64,000 nt of DNA, taken from Micromonospora sp. WMMD1155. GTDB lineage: Bacteria; Actinomycetota; Actinomycetes; Mycobacteriales; Micromonosporaceae. Within the stretch, counting starts at the first letter, position 1, and the number at the start of each line of letters is the position of its first letter. The notes below the pieces were generated by a model. That model searched no databases. It saw nothing but the letters and a program-made list of their open reading frames with translations, and was not told the DNA's origin. Shown one piece after another: positions 17,717-25,701 of the stretch. The stretch lies in the NCBI RefSeq assembly GCF_029581275.1, contig NZ_CP120742.1, positions 5,890,501-5,954,500 of the forward strand, written 5' to 3'. The translations under genes were made by a program, and so were the position numbers.

Positions 17717-19570
17717 ATGTCAACCCCGTCCCGTCGTACCCTCATCCTCGCCCTGATGGTGGCCACCGCCGTCACCGTGAGCGGCACGGCGGCCTCCGCC
17801 GGCCGCCCCACGCACGGCGCACCCGACTTCGGCCCGAACGTGACGATCTTCGACCCGTCCATGCCGGTCGGTGAGATCCAGCAGACCCTCGACGCGGCCC
17901 ACACCCGGCAGGTCGACAACGAGATGGGCACCGAGCGGCACGCCTACCTGTTCAAACCGGGCACCTACGGCACCGCCGAGCAGCCGTTGCAGGCCAAGGT
18001 CGGCTACTACACCGAGGTGTCCGGCCTGGGCGCCTCGCCCACCGACGTCACGGTCAACGGCAAGCTGGAGGTCTACAACCGCTGCCTGGCCGACGGCGGC
18101 ACCGGCAACTGCCTGGCCCTGGTGAACTTCTGGCGCACCCTGTCCAACCTGTCGCTCACCATCAACGCCGCCGGTCAGGACGGCTGCCGGTCGTCGGCGA
18201 ACTTCTGGGCGGTCTCGCAGGCGGTGTCGATGCGTCGGCTGAACATCGGCGGCGGCGGTCTGTCGCTGATGGACTACTGCACGGCCGGTCCGCAGTACGC
18301 CAGTGGCGGCTTCATCGCCGACTCCCGGCTGCCGGCCACCACCAACGGCTCACAGCAGCAGTGGCTGACCCGCAACAGCGAGGTCGGCGGCTGGTCCAAC
18401 GCGGTGTGGAACCAGGTCTTCGCGGGCGTCGAGGGCGCGCCCGACGACGCCACGTTCCCCGACCCGCCGTACACCACCCTGGACACCACCCCGCTCAGCC
18501 GGGAGAAGCCGTACCTCTTCGTCGACGGGAAGGGCCGCTACCAGGTGCGGGTGCCCGCCGCGCAGCGGGACAGCCGAGGTGTCTCCTGGGCGGACGGCGT
18601 GACGCCGGGCCGGACCATCCCGATCGGCGACTTCTTCGTCGCGAAGCCCACCGACCCGGTACGCGTCATCAACGCGCAACTCGCCCGCGGAAAGCACCTG
18701 CTGCTCACCCCCGGGGTGTACGACGTCGCGCGCAGCATCGAGATCCGGCGCGCCGACACCGTCGTGCTCGGCATCGGGCACGCCACCCTCACCGCCGTCA
18801 GGGGCGCCGTGCCGCTGGACGTCGCCGGTGTACCCGGCGTGATCGTCGCCGGTGTCACCATCGACGCCGGCACCGTGGAGTCGCCGGTCCTGCTGCGGGT
18901 GGGTCGAGAGCACGGTCACAACGCCAGCAGCCGGCACAACCCGACCACGCTGTCCGACGTGTACTTCCGCGTCGGTGGCCCGCACATCGGCCGGACGGAC
19001 ACGGCGCTGGAGGTCCACAGCGACAACGTGCTCATCGACCACACCTGGGTCTGGCGTGGTGACCACGGCGTCGAGGGCTTCACCGAGGGCGTCAACGGCG
19101 ACACCGACCGCTGGCGGACCAACACCGGTCGCTACGGCGCGGTCATCAACGGCGATCACGTGACCGCCACCGGCCTGTTCGTCGAGCACTTCCAGCGCTA
19201 CAACACGGTCTGGAACGGCGAGCACGGCACCACGATCCTTTACCAGAACGAGCTGCCGTACGACCCGCCGACGCAGGCCGACTGGATGAACGGCCCGGTC
19301 GAGGGCTGGGCCGGCTACAAGGTCGGTGACCGGGTGCGGCACCACACGCTGCACGGCGGCGGGGTGTACGTCTTCAACCAGAACAACCCGTCGATCCACA
19401 CCGAGAACGGTTTCGAGGTGCCGAACCGGCCGGGCGTGAAGCTGCACCACATCATGACCGTGAACCTCAGCGCCGGGACGATCGACCACGTCGTCAACGG
19501 CGTCGGCGACGCGGCCGACATGACCAAGGTCGGCGCGCCGGTCTACCTTGCGCAGTACCCGGCCCCGTAG
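17717..19570 (+). CDS. Secreted right-handed beta-helix protein (GH55/pectate-lyase-like)
   Basis: A 617-residue exported protein. A Sec signal peptide covers about residues 1-29 (hydrophobic LILALMVATAVTV, then a SGTAASAG cleavage area). The rest shows repeated short beta-strand rungs typical of right-handed beta-helices: DTVVLGIGHATLTAV, VPGVIVAGVTIDAG, DNVLIDHTWVWRGDHG, DHVTATGLFVEHFQ. Similar Streptomyces proteins are often mislabelled adenylyl cyclase; the fold suggests a polysaccharide hydrolase or lyase such as a GH55-like beta-1,3-glucanase. GGAGAGG lies 9 nt upstream of the ATG. The LacI-type palindrome upstream supports sugar-regulated expression. Confidence 0.75.
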   Translation: MSTPSRRTLILALMVATAVTVSGTAASAGRPTHGAPDFGPNVTIFDPSMPVGEIQQTLDAAHTRQVDNEMGTERHAYLFKPGTYGTAEQPLQAKVGYYTEVSGLGASPTDVTVNGKLEVYNRCLADGGTGNCLALVNFWRTLSNLSLTINAAGQDGCRSSANFWAVSQAVSMRRLNIGGGGLSLMDYCTAGPQYASGGFIADSRLPATTNGSQQQWLTRNSEVGGWSNAVWNQVFAGVEGAPDDATFPDPPYTTLDTTPLSREKPYLFVDGKGRYQVRVPAAQRDSRGVSWADGVTPGRTIPIGDFFVAKPTDPVRVINAQLARGKHLLLTPGVYDVARSIEIRRADTVVLGIGHATLTAVRGAVPLDVAGVPGVIVAGVTIDAGTVESPVLLRVGREHGHNASSRHNPTTLSDVYFRVGGPHIGRTDTALEVHSDNVLIDHTWVWRGDHGVEGFTEGVNGDTDRWRTNTGRYGAVINGDHVTATGLFVEHFQRYNTVWNGEHGTTILYQNELPYDPPTQADWMNGPVEGWAGYKVGDRVRHHTLHGGGVYVFNQNNPSIHTENGFEVPNRPGVKLHHIMTVNLSAGTIDHVVNGVGDAADMTKVGAPVYLAQYPAP

Positions 19571-19587
19571 CACTTACGAGCGGACCA

Positions 19588-19624
19588 ACGGGGGTCGGAG
19601 TCGGCGTACGGCTCCGGCCCCCGT
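19588..19624. terminator. Hairpin terminator between convergent genes
   Basis: Arms 19588-19600 (ACGGGGGTCGGAG) and 19612-19624 pair over 13 bp with one G-U wobble around an 11-nt loop. It lies between the stops of the beta-helix gene and the acyltransferase gene, so it can serve both strands. There is no U-tract, as is usual in GC-rich actinobacteria. Confidence 0.65.
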
Positions 19625-19666
19625 GGCGGGCCGGGGCCGGCGCCACTGGCTCCGGCCCCGACGGTG

Positions 19667-21139
19667 TCACTCGGACGACGTGGTGGCGGTGGTCTGCGCG
19701 CGCTCAGGAGGCGTGGTCACGGCCGGGATGCCCGGTATCACGCTCTCCGGCGCGGTTGCCGTCGTGGCCCGGCCCGGTGAGACCAGGAACGTCAGGTCCG
19801 GCCTACGGGACCGGTTGGCGCGGCGCGGCGCGGCCCCCGCCTTCGGGATCGGCTGCGTCGACCGGCTGTGCCGCGCGCCGGCCTGGTGCCGGCCGGTTGA
19901 CGGGCGTGCCTCGGCCCGCTGGGCGCCCACCGGGCCGGCGGCGCGCTGCGGACGTCGACGGGCGGCCTGCTTGGCGACCCGGTGCCGGGCGCGTCCGCTG
20001 CCGGTCTTGAACCCGAGCGCGGGACGCTCCACCAGGTGCCAGGAGAGGGCGGCGCACAGGACGCTGCCGAGCAGGCTCAGCACGATGTAGCCCACGATCC
20101 CGAACCGGGTGCCGCCGAACAGAGCGATCATCTGCTGGACCGGGAAGCCGTAGATGTAGATGCCGTACGTGTAGTCGTTCCGGCGGCTGACGCGGGACCA
20201 CCTCCTGGGCAACGCGACCGCCGCGAACAGCATCAGGTAGGCGAACGCCGGAAGACCGACCGCGAAGAATCCGCCCAGCCACAGCGAGCCGACCAGCGTG
20301 ACGGCGGCCAGCACGGCCAGCGGGGCGTTCATGGGGACCCGGTGAGCGTACAGGCGTGCGGCGGCGCCCAGCAGGAACAGGAAGCCGAGCATCAGCGTCC
20401 AGTCGGCGGCGAACGCCCCGATCAGTGGGAACGGTCCGACCGCGCCGTGCTGGGGCGGCCGGGAACTCCAATTCGGCGCGGCGAAGAAGTCCGCCAGGAT
20501 CAGGGCGTAGCAACCGCCGGTCAGTAGGAGCACCGCGCGAGGGGCGCGTTGCAGCACCGAGGTCACCATGAGGACACCGATGACGGCGTAGAGCGCCAAG
20601 TCGTACCGAAGTGTCCACAGTGCACCATTGAACGCGCTCGGTCCGCCGACGAGCTGCCCGTACGGAGTGTCGGCCAGCAGCCCGGAGATGGGAAACTGCT
20701 CCATCGAGGCGAGGATGTTGGTCATGACGTAGTCGAACGGGCCGTCCGGGTGCCCCCAGAACCCGTCGAGGTTGCCGTTCTCGTAGAGCGCCGCCAGCGG
20801 GGCGAACACGAACGCTGTGACCAGCAGGCAGACCCACAAGCCGGGAAAGATCCGCAGCGCCCGCGCGCGGACGTACTGGCGCAGGGTGGAGCGCAGGGCG
20901 CTGTCGGTGATGAGGAAGCCGGAGATCAGGAAGAACCCGTACAGGCACATGGTGCCGAGATCGCTCTGCCAGCCGAACGCCGCCGCGCCGATGTTCGCCC
21001 CGCTGAAGCCCAACGGCCCGGCGTGCGCGATGATCACACCACAGGCCATCGCCAGGCGAAGCACGCCGAATGCGTTGTGCTGGGCGGAGAACCTACTTTG
21101 CAGAGTCGGGGACTGCTGCCCGTTGACCAACGTCTGCAC
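19667..21139 (-). CDS. Acyltransferase 3 family membrane protein with basic disordered tail
   Basis: 490 residues. The first 360 form an OafA/YrhL-like acyltransferase-3 domain: about ten membrane segments, the conserved LRLAMACGVIIAHAGPLGF start with its histidine, and the loop LYGFFLISGFLITDSALR. Such proteins move acetyl or other acyl groups across the membrane onto glycans. The last 130 residues are Arg/Pro/Ala/Thr-rich, without strands or helices, and probably disordered in the cytoplasm. The GTG at 21139 follows AAGGAG. It sits 129 bp downstream of the UDP-GlcNAc epimerase gene on the same strand, suggesting a role in decorating an envelope polysaccharide. Confidence 0.85.
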   Translation of the reverse strand: MQTLVNGQQSPTLQSRFSAQHNAFGVLRLAMACGVIIAHAGPLGFSGANIGAAAFGWQSDLGTMCLYGFFLISGFLITDSALRSTLRQYVRARALRIFPGLWVCLLVTAFVFAPLAALYENGNLDGFWGHPDGPFDYVMTNILASMEQFPISGLLADTPYGQLVGGPSAFNGALWTLRYDLALYAVIGVLMVTSVLQRAPRAVLLLTGGCYALILADFFAAPNWSSRPPQHGAVGPFPLIGAFAADWTLMLGFLFLLGAAARLYAHRVPMNAPLAVLAAVTLVGSLWLGGFFAVGLPAFAYLMLFAAVALPRRWSRVSRRNDYTYGIYIYGFPVQQMIALFGGTRFGIVGYIVLSLLGSVLCAALSWHLVERPALGFKTGSGRARHRVAKQAARRRPQRAAGPVGAQRAEARPSTGRHQAGARHSRSTQPIPKAGAAPRRANRSRRPDLTFLVSPGRATTATAPESVIPGIPAVTTPPERAQTTATTSSE

Positions 21140-21268
21140 CTGACGACTCCTTCGATCACTGACCACGTGAGAACGTCGGCCCGGAACGCTGCCGATCGAT
21201 GGGTCAATTATCAGATGGCCCAAGAGGTTTGTCCCAATATTCTGACGATTGTCCGAATTGTTGGAGTC

Positions 21269-22429
21269 TCAGGTCGCTACGCCGACCGTCCGGCGGACCT
21301 GGATGACGCGCCGAGCCGACACGTCCAGGAGCCGCGCCATCGCGGCGACGCACCGTCCGGCGGCCCGTCCGTCGCCGAACGGTGAGCCGGCTATCGACGC
21401 GCGCTCCGTGGCGAGGTGCCGGAGGCCGGCCGACAGCAGCAACTCCGGATCGGTGCCGACCAACTCGCCCCGACCCGCTGCCAGGGCCTCCGGACGTTCG
21501 GTGGTGTCCCTGGTGACCAGCAGCGGCACCCCCAGGGTGGCCGCCTCCTCCTGCAGGCCGCCGGAGTCCGTGACGACCAGGTCGGCCATCCGCAGCAGCC
21601 CGACCATCTGCGGGTAGGGAAGCGGCGGGGTGACCCGTGCGTTGGCGATGCCCGCCAGGCCCGCGCTGACCTCGGCGCTGAGGCGCGGGTTCGGGTGGGC
21701 GACCATGACGACCTGGACGTCGGAGCGTTGCCGCGCCAGGCGGCGCAGCCCGTCCAGTGTGGCCGCCACTCCCTGGCCCCAGTTCTCCCGGCGGTGCGCG
21801 GTCGCCACGACCAGCTTTCGGGTCGGCTCGACCCACGCCGGTGGCCGGGCCACGCCGCGCTCGACCAGGTCCTCAAGCGCGTCCACCACGGTGTTGCCGG
21901 TCACCGTGATCGCCCCGGCGGCGATGCCCTCGTCCAGGAGGTTCGTCCTGGCGGCCTCAGTGGGCGCGAGGTGCAGCGCGGCGATCCGGGCGAGCATCGC
22001 CCGGTTCGCCTCCTCCGGGAACGGCCGGTCCAGGTCGTTGGTCCGTAGACCGGCTTCCAGGTGGACGACCGGGACGCGTTGCCAGAATGCGGCCGTCCCG
22101 CCGGCCAGGGCGGTCGTGGTGTCCCCCTGCACCACGACCGCCGCTGGACGGTGGTGTGCGAGCAACTCGTCGACCCCGGTGATGAGGGCCGTCGCCAACT
22201 CCGCAAGCGAGCCGCTGCGCCGTTGTGGCCGCAGGCTCACCTCGGGGCGGAGGCCGAACGGGGCGAGTGCCTCGGTGACGCGCCCCGGCTGTTGGCCGGT
22301 GTCCACCACCCGCACCGTGAACCTCGGATCGTCGAGGAGACGGCGGATCAGAGGCGCGGTCTTCACACCCTCCGGCCTGGTGCCGGCGAGAATCAGGACC
22401 TCTCGTGTCGTCGACCTGCTCGCACACAT
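21269..22429 (-). CDS. wecB: UDP-N-acetylglucosamine 2-epimerase (non-hydrolysing)
   Basis: 386 residues with all family marks in order: LILAGTRPEGVKTAPL near the N-terminus, VQGDTTTAL, HLEAGLRTNDLDRPFPEE, TGNTVVDAL, ATAHRRENWG, TDSGGLQEEA and TRDTTERPEA. The enzyme interconverts UDP-GlcNAc and UDP-ManNAc, giving ManNAc units for wall teichoic acids or capsules. It is the last gene of the exosortase operon, 6 bp after the anchored surface protein gene. Linkage to a GT2 and an LCP gene suggests a ManNAc-containing wall glycan. The acidic and histidine catalytic residues appear intact. Confidence 0.9.
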   Translation of the reverse strand: MCASRSTTREVLILAGTRPEGVKTAPLIRRLLDDPRFTVRVVDTGQQPGRVTEALAPFGLRPEVSLRPQRRSGSLAELATALITGVDELLAHHRPAAVVVQGDTTTALAGGTAAFWQRVPVVHLEAGLRTNDLDRPFPEEANRAMLARIAALHLAPTEAARTNLLDEGIAAGAITVTGNTVVDALEDLVERGVARPPAWVEPTRKLVVATAHRRENWGQGVAATLDGLRRLARQRSDVQVVMVAHPNPRLSAEVSAGLAGIANARVTPPLPYPQMVGLLRMADLVVTDSGGLQEEAATLGVPLLVTRDTTERPEALAAGRGELVGTDPELLLSAGLRHLATERASIAGSPFGDGRAAGRCVAAMARLLDVSARRVIQVRRTVGVAT

Positions 22430-22435
22430 GACGGG

Positions 22436-23299
22436 TCAGCTCCTGGCGGCCGCGCGGCGACGCCGATAGAGCGAGAACCCGCCGGTGGTGCCGGCCACGA
22501 GTGCGCCGATACCGAGTGCGAGCGGTGCCCCGGCGAGCGGGATCACCGGAATGGGCGGCGCCACCGCGTTGGCCCCGCAACTCGACGTGCCGATGGTGAC
22601 GCCCGCCAGCGCCCCACCGAGCGCCGTGAGGTTCAGCGCGGTGACGCTGAGCTGACCGACCCCCGAGCTGGTTTGGCCGTTGAGCGTGAGGTCGATCAGA
22701 CCCGGCACGCTCAACCCGGTGTTCGGTGCCGGGTTGGCGGGCAGGTTGAGCAGCGTCGTCTCGACGCCCAGCACGGTGGAGGTGATGCGGGCGTTCACCA
22801 GGGTCGCCGTGCCGGTCGCCGACGGGCTGCTGGTGGCGGTGCACGACGAGTAGATGGCGTCGGCCACCAGCGCGATCGTGGCGAGCCCGTTGGTGCCGAG
22901 GTTCAACGTCACGGCGGCACCGGGCGTGACGAGGCACGACCCGCCGGGACCGATGGTCACGGTGCCGCCCACGCCGAGCACACCGGCGCAGGCCGCCGAG
23001 GTGCCGTCGTTGAAGGCGCGGACGTTCTGCGCCAGCACCCCCGCGGTGATGACGGTCTGTCCGCCGAGCACGGCCAACGGCGGGCTCTGGTTGCCGGAGA
23101 TCGACTCGGTGGTGCCGTCGTTCGTCGCCGACGCGGTGCCGGAACTCGCGATACCTCCACCGAGCAGGCTGATCTGCAGCGCGGCGGCCGAGGACTGTGA
23201 GGTGTCGGCCATGGCCGGAGAGGCCGCCAGGACCGCCATGGCGAGGCCGCCGGCCAACACCGCGGCGGTACGGGCGAGGCCGGATCTGACTCGTGGCAT
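22436..23299 (-). CDS. Exported, C-terminally anchored surface protein (choice-of-anchor type)
   Basis: 287 residues with an N-terminal signal peptide (about 1-31, hydrophobic AAVLAGGLAMAVLAASPAMA). The extracellular body is Gly/Ser/Thr/Ala-rich and predicted all-beta, with few cysteines. The C-terminus has a sorting-type tail: a proline stretch (APPIPVIPLAG), a hydrophobic segment (LALGIGALVAGTTGGFSL) and YRRRRAAARS. It resembles choice-of-anchor P family proteins, whose tails are cut by different sortases. With an exosortase-like gene in the same operon it is the obvious client. It lies 6 bp from both neighbours. Confidence 0.8.
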   Translation of the reverse strand: MPRVRSGLARTAAVLAGGLAMAVLAASPAMADTSQSSAAALQISLLGGGIASSGTASATNDGTTESISGNQSPPLAVLGGQTVITAGVLAQNVRAFNDGTSAACAGVLGVGGTVTIGPGGSCLVTPGAAVTLNLGTNGLATIALVADAIYSSCTATSSPSATGTATLVNARITSTVLGVETTLLNLPANPAPNTGLSVPGLIDLTLNGQTSSGVGQLSVTALNLTALGGALAGVTIGTSSCGANAVAPPIPVIPLAGAPLALGIGALVAGTTGGFSLYRRRRAAARS

Positions 23300-23305
23300 A
23301 GATGT

Positions 23306-24826
23306 CTACTTTCTGACGTGGGCGATTGTGGGGCGGTCTGTGGTGGGGGTGGTGGTGAGGTGAACCAGGTGCCGTGGCGGCCTGATCGAGCGAGGTCCGG
23401 CGACCCGGCTCGAACCGCGCGCCGGATGCGCCCGCCGGGGCTGGGTCGGGACGGCCACCCGACCGACGGCTCGGACCGGAGGCGGTTGTGCTTTCGGGTC
23501 GGCGGCGCGGGCGGTCTTCTGCCAGTCGGTGCGTGCGGTGACCATGCGGGCGAAGGCCAGCCACACCGCGAGCGACTGGGCGTAGCTGTAGAGCCAGTGG
23601 CAGACGCCGAGCAGCAGGGCCTTACCCACCGACAGCTGCGGCTCGCAGCGAGCCCGGTAGACGATCCCCCACAGTGCGAACGGCCCGATGCCGAAGACGA
23701 GCACCAGCGGTGGTACGCCCCACCCGCCGCCGTCCCACCAGCCGCGTAATCCGCCGACGGTCTGGTCGACGTAGTAGACCATCACCGCCAGGCAGGCGAC
23801 ATAGATCGGCGTGCCGAGGAGCTGAGTCCATGGCGCAGCCAGGAAGTGGGTGATCTCCAGGGTCGCGGAGTTCCTGATCCGGGGGGAGCGCAGCACTCTG
23901 CCGAGATAGCGCCCACACTGCATCGAGCCCTGAGCCCAGCGGGTCCGCTGCCGCACCAACGGTCTGATCCGGGTCAGCGCCTCCTGGGCCACCCAGCTCT
24001 CCGCGCAGTACTCCGTGCGGCCACCGGCCAGCAGGATGTGCAGGCCCAGCTCGAAGTCCTCCAGCAGGGCGCCGTGCCATGGGGTGCCGTGCTCGGCGGC
24101 GATGTCGTTGAGCAACGACAGCCGGGTGAACTGGCCGTTGCCGCCCATCGCCACGCTGCCGGTCTGCCGACGCAGGGACTGCATGGCGGCGATCGGAGCG
24201 CGGAACTCCATGTCCTGCAGCCGGATCAGCAGCCGCCCCCAACGGCTGACCTCGCTCGCCGGGGCGTACCGACGCCGTGCACACTGGAGCATGCGCACCT
24301 CCACCTGTACCGCGCCGACCTCCGTCGCGCCGAAGTACTGCCGGCCGGACAGGGCGACGGGTCCCTGCGGGTCGAGCCGGCTGTCGGCGTCCAGGACGCC
24401 GACGATCACTCGGCTCCGGTCGACATCGGCCGGCAGCGACTGCTCGATACACCGCCAGGCGGCGTTCAGCGCGGCGCCCTTGCCCTGCCGCGCGTGCGGT
24501 AGCTGACGCCGGACGACGTGCACCCGGGGCTCGTCGGTGAACGCGGCCAGTTCGGCGAGCGTTCCGTCGTCGGAGGCGTCGTCGACGCACCAGACGGTCA
24601 CCTGGGGGAAGTCGCCGAGCAGCTGTCGCAGCGTGTCGCCGATGACGGACGCCTCGTTGCGGCACGGCACGATGATGTGCCAGTCGAAGCCGTCCGGGCT
24701 GCCGCCCCGGCTACGTCGGGTCTTCAGGTGGAAGACCAGGATGCTCAGCACGTACGCGCAGAAGCTGACGCACAGCAGGAACGCCGCCGTGTTGAGCAAC
24801 GCGAGCGTCTGGGTCTCAGCGGACAC
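23306..24826 (-). CDS. Processive GT2 glycosyltransferase, cellulose-synthase-like
   Basis: A 506-residue membrane glycosyltransferase. An N-terminal membrane helix (TAAFLLCVSFCAYVLSILVF) precedes a GT2 domain with the full processive signature: VDDASDD, LDADSRL, LLEDFELG and the QRTRW motif (QxxRW). Two to three membrane helices follow (about residues 330-430), then a basic Pro/Arg tail of about 80 residues. It should extend a beta-linked polysaccharide and extrude it through the membrane. Its GTG start overlaps the exosortase gene by 11 nt. Which sugar it adds is unknown; UDP-ManNAc or UDP-GlcNAc from the linked epimerase are candidates. Confidence 0.85.
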   Translation of the reverse strand: MSAETQTLALLNTAAFLLCVSFCAYVLSILVFHLKTRRSRGGSPDGFDWHIIVPCRNEASVIGDTLRQLLGDFPQVTVWCVDDASDDGTLAELAAFTDEPRVHVVRRQLPHARQGKGAALNAAWRCIEQSLPADVDRSRVIVGVLDADSRLDPQGPVALSGRQYFGATEVGAVQVEVRMLQCARRRYAPASEVSRWGRLLIRLQDMEFRAPIAAMQSLRRQTGSVAMGGNGQFTRLSLLNDIAAEHGTPWHGALLEDFELGLHILLAGGRTEYCAESWVAQEALTRIRPLVRQRTRWAQGSMQCGRYLGRVLRSPRIRNSATLEITHFLAAPWTQLLGTPIYVACLAVMVYYVDQTVGGLRGWWDGGGWGVPPLVLVFGIGPFALWGIVYRARCEPQLSVGKALLLGVCHWLYSYAQSLAVWLAFARMVTARTDWQKTARAADPKAQPPPVRAVGRVAVPTQPRRAHPARGSSRVAGPRSIRPPRHLVHLTTTPTTDRPTIAHVRK

Positions 24827-25361
24827 CGGCGACCGCCCCCCGCATGCGCTTGGTCCGGCTGACCAGGACGACGAACAGGATTGCCACGGCGATCAGGCCG
24901 GCCGTGGTGATCACTGAGCCGATCAGCACGTGGCTGCGTTCGTAGCCGAGCCGGAAGCCCCAGGTCTGCATCGCGACCACCACCGCGGCAAGCCGCAACT
25001 GGTTCACCGTGACCAGCAGCAAAGTGGCGATTGTCAGGGCGTTGAGTCCACGGGTCATCGAGATGCGCCGGAATCCGACGAGTGTGGACGCCAGCACGAT
25101 CGGCGGGATCAGCAACATGGCGACCGAACATCCACTGGAGACCATGAAGCCGACCCAGCGCTCGTCGAGCGGGAAGATGACGGCCGCGCCGATCGACTTG
25201 CTGTCCGCCAGGCCGACGGCGTCGACCAGGCGGGCGTTGAGCCACGCCTCGCCGCTGGCGATGTCGTGCCAGCGCCACAGGGTCGCGGCGGCGACGGCGA
25301 CACCGAACAGGATGCCGGTCGCTGCGCGCAGCCATGCTCCCCAGGTGGAGGAGCGTGTCAT
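24816..25361 (-). CDS. Exosortase/archaeosortase family transpeptidase
   Basis: The 181-residue polytopic membrane protein has the exosortase/archaeosortase pattern: Cys78 in VSSGCS, Arg123 in VNQLRLA and His144 in ERSHVLIGS, each at the edge of a membrane segment. The family cuts C-terminal sorting signals of exported proteins and attaches them to an envelope lipid or glycan. Its length fits the minimal core with no added domain. It starts inside the stop of the LAATG mini-protein gene (ATGA overlap) and overlaps the GT2 gene, so the three are translationally coupled. The likely client is the anchored protein two genes downstream. Confidence 0.85.
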   Translation of the reverse strand: MTRSSTWGAWLRAATGILFGVAVAAATLWRWHDIASGEAWLNARLVDAVGLADSKSIGAAVIFPLDERWVGFMVSSGCSVAMLLIPPIVLASTLVGFRRISMTRGLNALTIATLLLVTVNQLRLAAVVVAMQTWGFRLGYERSHVLIGSVITTAGLIAVAILFVVLVSRTKRMRGAVAGVR

Positions 25362-25507
25362 CGCTCGCGCCCCAGCAGGGCGACGAACCACAACGCCAGG
25401 CCGAGCACGACCAGCCCGATGCCGACCAGCAGCCACGACTGGATGGCGACCCCGGTGGCCGCCAGCCCTCCGCCGATGTGTGGACCCTTGGTAGGTACTC
25501 CGTACAT
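25358..25507 (-). CDS. 49-residue mini-protein consisting of a LAATG sorting signal
   Basis: A small ORF with a good ribosome site (GAGGGGG, 7 nt before ATG 25507). After 13 residues (MYGVPTKGPHIGG) comes GLAATGV, matching the LAxTG motif used by actinobacterial class E sortases. A hydrophobic span (SWLLVGIGLVVLGLALWFVALL) and the charged end GRER follow. There is no signal peptide and almost no mature part, so the protein is essentially a free-standing sorting signal. It is the first gene of the exosortase operon and overlaps the exosortase start by 4 nt. It could be a decoy or assembly factor for the protease, or a small membrane anchor. Confidence 0.7.
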   Translation of the reverse strand: MYGVPTKGPHIGGGLAATGVAIQSWLLVGIGLVVLGLALWFVALLGRER

Positions 25508-25561
25508 GGCCAACCCCCTCGTGAACTCGGAGGTCAGGATGGCATCGCCTGAATCGGGCAA

Positions 25562-25612
25562 ACAGGATAAAAAGCTATAGAAACCCTAAAGGGTGATTAA
25601 ATATCCCCTTGG
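25562..25612. promoter_or_regulatory. AT-rich divergent promoter region with ACCC-N4-GGGT repeat
   Basis: An unusually AT-rich stretch (for example GATAAAAAGCTATAGAAA) lies between the LAATG/exosortase operon and the LCP gene and must hold promoters for both. An inverted repeat ACCC-TAAA-GGGT sits at 25583-25594. The same ACCC-N4-GGGT arrangement occurs at 41864-41875 upstream of the exopolysaccharide operon, so it may be a shared operator. Confidence 0.4.
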
Positions 25613-25701
25613 GTGGGTAAGGGCGACGCCGTTGGGCTCGCCGGCATCCCTTGCCCCGCAACAGATCCGATGTCCCGACAGGTGGTGCAGAGGTGGTCAA
25701 G

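Noticed and set aside
18350..19573. 407-codon minus-strand open frame opposite the beta-helix gene
   Set aside because: No motif and no ribosome site; the plus-strand gene has a signal peptide and beta-helix rungs.
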